Assembly: GCA_014380255.1 (NCBI GenBank)
Contig: JACMKG010000454.1
Coordinates: 1-7,191 of the forward strand
DNA: 7,191 nt
Reading direction: 5' to 3'
DNA from: Prolixibacteraceae bacterium
GTDB taxonomy: Bacteria; Bacteroidota; Bacteroidia; Bacteroidales; Prolixibacteraceae
In this document: positions 6,011-7,191 of the stretch, one piece after another
How positions within the stretch are numbered: position 1 is the first letter of the stretch
Layout: each line of letters opens with the position of its first letter
Position numbers and translations under genes: made by a program
Notes under the pieces: model-generated
Told to the model about the DNA's origin: nothing
What the model saw: only the letters and a program-made list of their open reading frames with translations
Databases searched by the model: none

Positions 6011-6751
6011 CTAATAAAAGTTGTTGGTCGTCTTATTCCAGTATTTGATCATGATAAAGCCAAAGAGCATCCCCCCGAGGTGTGCAAAATGGGCAATGTT
6101 GCTGCCTGTATTGGCAATTCCTGAGAACAGTTCGATGGCCCCGTAGCCCATTACAAAGTATTTGGCCTTGATGGGTATGGGCGGGAAGAGCAGCATGAGT
6201 TGTGTATTGGGAAACAGCATCCCGAAGCCCAGCAATAGTCCGAAGACGGCTCCTGAAGCCCCTACTGTGGGAGTATTGAGTATGGCATTCAGCTTTGCAG
6301 AAAGCGGATCGATATAGTTTTTTCCCTGGGATAAAATGTCAGCTCCCTGCATCATCACGTTTTGTACTTCTTCTGGATTCATTTTAGAGGCAACGCTCTG
6401 GAATTCGATAAAGGTGACAAAGCTGTGCAAGGCTGCTGCCCCAAGGCCTGTTACAAAGTAGTAAATAAAAAAACGCTTGGGACCCCATACACTCTCCAGC
6501 ACACGGCCAAACATCCACAGGGCAAACATATTGAACGCCAAGTGCATAAGTCCTCCATGCATAAAGATATGAGTTACCAACTGGTAGGGCCTGAAGGAAG
6601 GTGACTGGAAATAATGAAGTCCAAGGATGCGGGTTAAATCAATGCCGCGCATCTGTAAAACGAAGGTTGCAAAAAGCATGATTACATTGATGATAATCAG
6701 GTTCTTTACTACCGGAGGAAGAGTGTTTGAACTGGGTCTGTAACTTTGCAT
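6011..6751 (-). CDS. Rhomboid family intramembrane serine protease
   Basis: This 246-residue protein is the first gene of the two-rhomboid operon. It carries the canonical catalytic set: HxxxN as HLAFN (His70, Asn74), the serine motif GASGAVFG (Ser166), and the histidine in FAHLGGMLFG (His224), plus ALWMFGRVLESVWG (77-90) from the L1/TM2 region. Helices lie at about 17-34, 60-82, 95-112, 165-181, 196-212 and 220-236. An unusually long polar insert (about 117-160, MNPEEVQNVMMQGADILSQG within it) separates TM3 from the serine helix. I believe similar inserts occur in other Bacteroidota rhomboids. There is no C-terminal soluble domain. The ATG at 6751 is preceded by AT-rich sequence without a Shine-Dalgarno. 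It differs clearly from its neighbour, so this is not a recent duplication. Confidence 0.95.
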   Translation of the reverse strand: MQSYRPSSNTLPPVVKNLIIINVIMLFATFVLQMRGIDLTRILGLHYFQSPSFRPYQLVTHIFMHGGLMHLAFNMFALWMFGRVLESVWGPKRFFIYYFVTGLGAAALHSFVTFIEFQSVASKMNPEEVQNVMMQGADILSQGKNYIDPLSAKLNAILNTPTVGASGAVFGLLLGFGMLFPNTQLMLLFPPIPIKAKYFVMGYGAIELFSGIANTGSNIAHFAHLGGMLFGFIMIKYWNKTTNNFY

Positions 6752-6776
6752 TGTGTGTGTATTAAATTTTAAATGT

Positions 6777-6818
6777 TGAATGTTGAATTATAAATGAACG
6801 ATTTGCATTCAACATTCA
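6777..6818. repeat. 12-bp perfect inverted repeat upstream of the rhomboid pair
   Basis: TGAATGTTGAAT (6777-6788) and ATTCAACATTCA (6807-6818) are exact reverse complements with an 18-nt AT-rich loop. The left arm overlaps a tandem ATGTTGA (6773-6779, 6780-6786). The right arm runs into a tandem CATAATT (6817-6823, 6824-6830). It lies between the candidate promoter and the first rhomboid start, so it would form a leader hairpin. It resembles common AT-rich intergenic repeats in this phylum. Confidence 0.6.
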
Positions 6819-6850
6819 TAATTCATAATTTATCATTTCTTTTGTTTTGC

Positions 6851-6880
6851 CAAAGTAGTTATTTTATGCTTTTGTTCAAC
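6851..6880 (-). promoter_or_regulatory. Candidate promoter for the rhomboid pair
   Basis: On the minus strand a TTG (6878-6880) is followed after 19 nt by TACTTTG (6852-6858), close to the Bacteroidota pattern TTG-N19-21-TAnnTTTG but with one base missing between TA and TTTG. It sits just after the mutL stop and would give a leader of about 90-100 nt carrying the 12-bp inverted repeat. Read-through from mutL is the alternative. Confidence 0.35.
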
Positions 6881-6890
6881 TAATCAATTC

Positions 6891-7191
6891 TTATTTCAAC
6901 AGTTTTTCAAAATCTTCCAAGGGCATAATGGATAAGATCTTTTTCCCTTTGGGTGAAAAATTAGGCGTCTGGCAGGCAAAGAGATTATCTATCAGTTCAT
7001 TGATCTCAATAGGCTTTAATGCTTGTCCATAAGGTATTGCCGAAGCCTGGGCCAGTGAAATGGCAACTGTCTCCCTGGCTTTCCCTTGCAGGTCGGCAGG
7101 CGAGCTTTTATGCTCCTGCAGCAGGCTTTCGATCACTTCTACAGGCGACAAGGTATTGAGTACGCCCGGGGTGCCGTTGATAATAAAGCTG
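6891..7191 (-). CDS. mutL: DNA mismatch repair protein MutL, C-terminal 99 residues (5' end outside window)
   Basis: The frame is open from the right edge to the TAA at 6891-6893, giving the final 99 residues; the true start lies beyond the window. The visible part matches the MutL C-terminal dimerization domain: FIINGTPGVL, a helix (VEVIESLLQEHK), then a strand-helix segment (ETVAISLAQASAIPYGQALK), the helix PIEINELIDNLFAC, and the last strand ILSIMPLEDFEKLLK. MutL couples mismatch recognition by MutS to strand incision and excision. In endonuclease-type MutL the two C-terminal metal-site motifs are ACR-like and CPHGRP; here the aligned positions read AQA (visible residues 47-49) and SPKGKK (79-84). 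The ATPase domain and the DQHA motif are not in the window. A rhomboid pair follows after 139 bp on the same strand. Confidence 0.85.
   Translation of the reverse strand, partial: SFIINGTPGVLNTLSPVEVIESLLQEHKSSPADLQGKARETVAISLAQASAIPYGQALKPIEINELIDNLFACQTPNFSPKGKKILSIMPLEDFEKLLK

Overview
The window looks like ordinary chromosome of a member of the Bacteroidota, probably an uncultured or anaerobic Bacteroidales-type lineage. This is inferred from family content (DUF4783 secreted protein, rhomboid with a DUF6576-like tail, Bacteroidota-style MutL C-terminus, giant multi-spanning sensor kinase), from the near absence of Shine-Dalgarno sequences, from a TAnnTTTG-type -7 promoter box, and from AT-rich intergenic repeats of the AATTTAC / AATTCATAATTCAT kind. 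No rRNA, tRNA, transposase, phage gene or CRISPR array was seen.

Layout: (1) 1-2788, minus strand, is one uninterrupted reading frame that runs off the left edge. It encodes the first 929 residues of a large membrane sensor protein, probably a histidine kinase whose HAMP and kinase domains lie outside the window. (2) 2998-3471, minus, is rlmH, the 23S rRNA pseudouridine methyltransferase, 209 bp upstream of the kinase gene. (3) A 102-bp divergent promoter region separates rlmH from a plus-strand pair: a small secreted DUF4783 protein (3574-3969) and a YihY/BrkB-family membrane protein (3969-4922), whose start codon overlaps the preceding stop. (4) A 217-bp convergent intergenic region (4923-5139) is packed with repeats: a GC-rich inverted repeat splitting an AATTTAC array, a perfect 9-bp palindrome, and a TTTTCAAAC-type degenerate array with about 10.5-bp spacing. 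(5) 5140-6751, minus, holds two different rhomboid proteases separated by 1 nt. (6) 6891-7191, minus, is the C-terminal end of mutL, followed by a 139-bp spacer with a probable promoter and a strong inverted repeat ahead of the rhomboid pair.

The genes fall into three transcription groups: rlmH-kinase (leftward), DUF4783-YihY (rightward) and mutL-rhomboid-rhomboid (leftward). Most are housekeeping or widespread Bacteroidota genes. I did not find a clearly new multi-gene system. The better leads are the paired rhomboids next to mutL, the apparent lack of two endonuclease-site motifs in the visible part of MutL, the three-part extracytoplasmic architecture of the sensor protein, and the layered intergenic repeats, one type of which appears to encode the C-terminal tail of the YihY protein.
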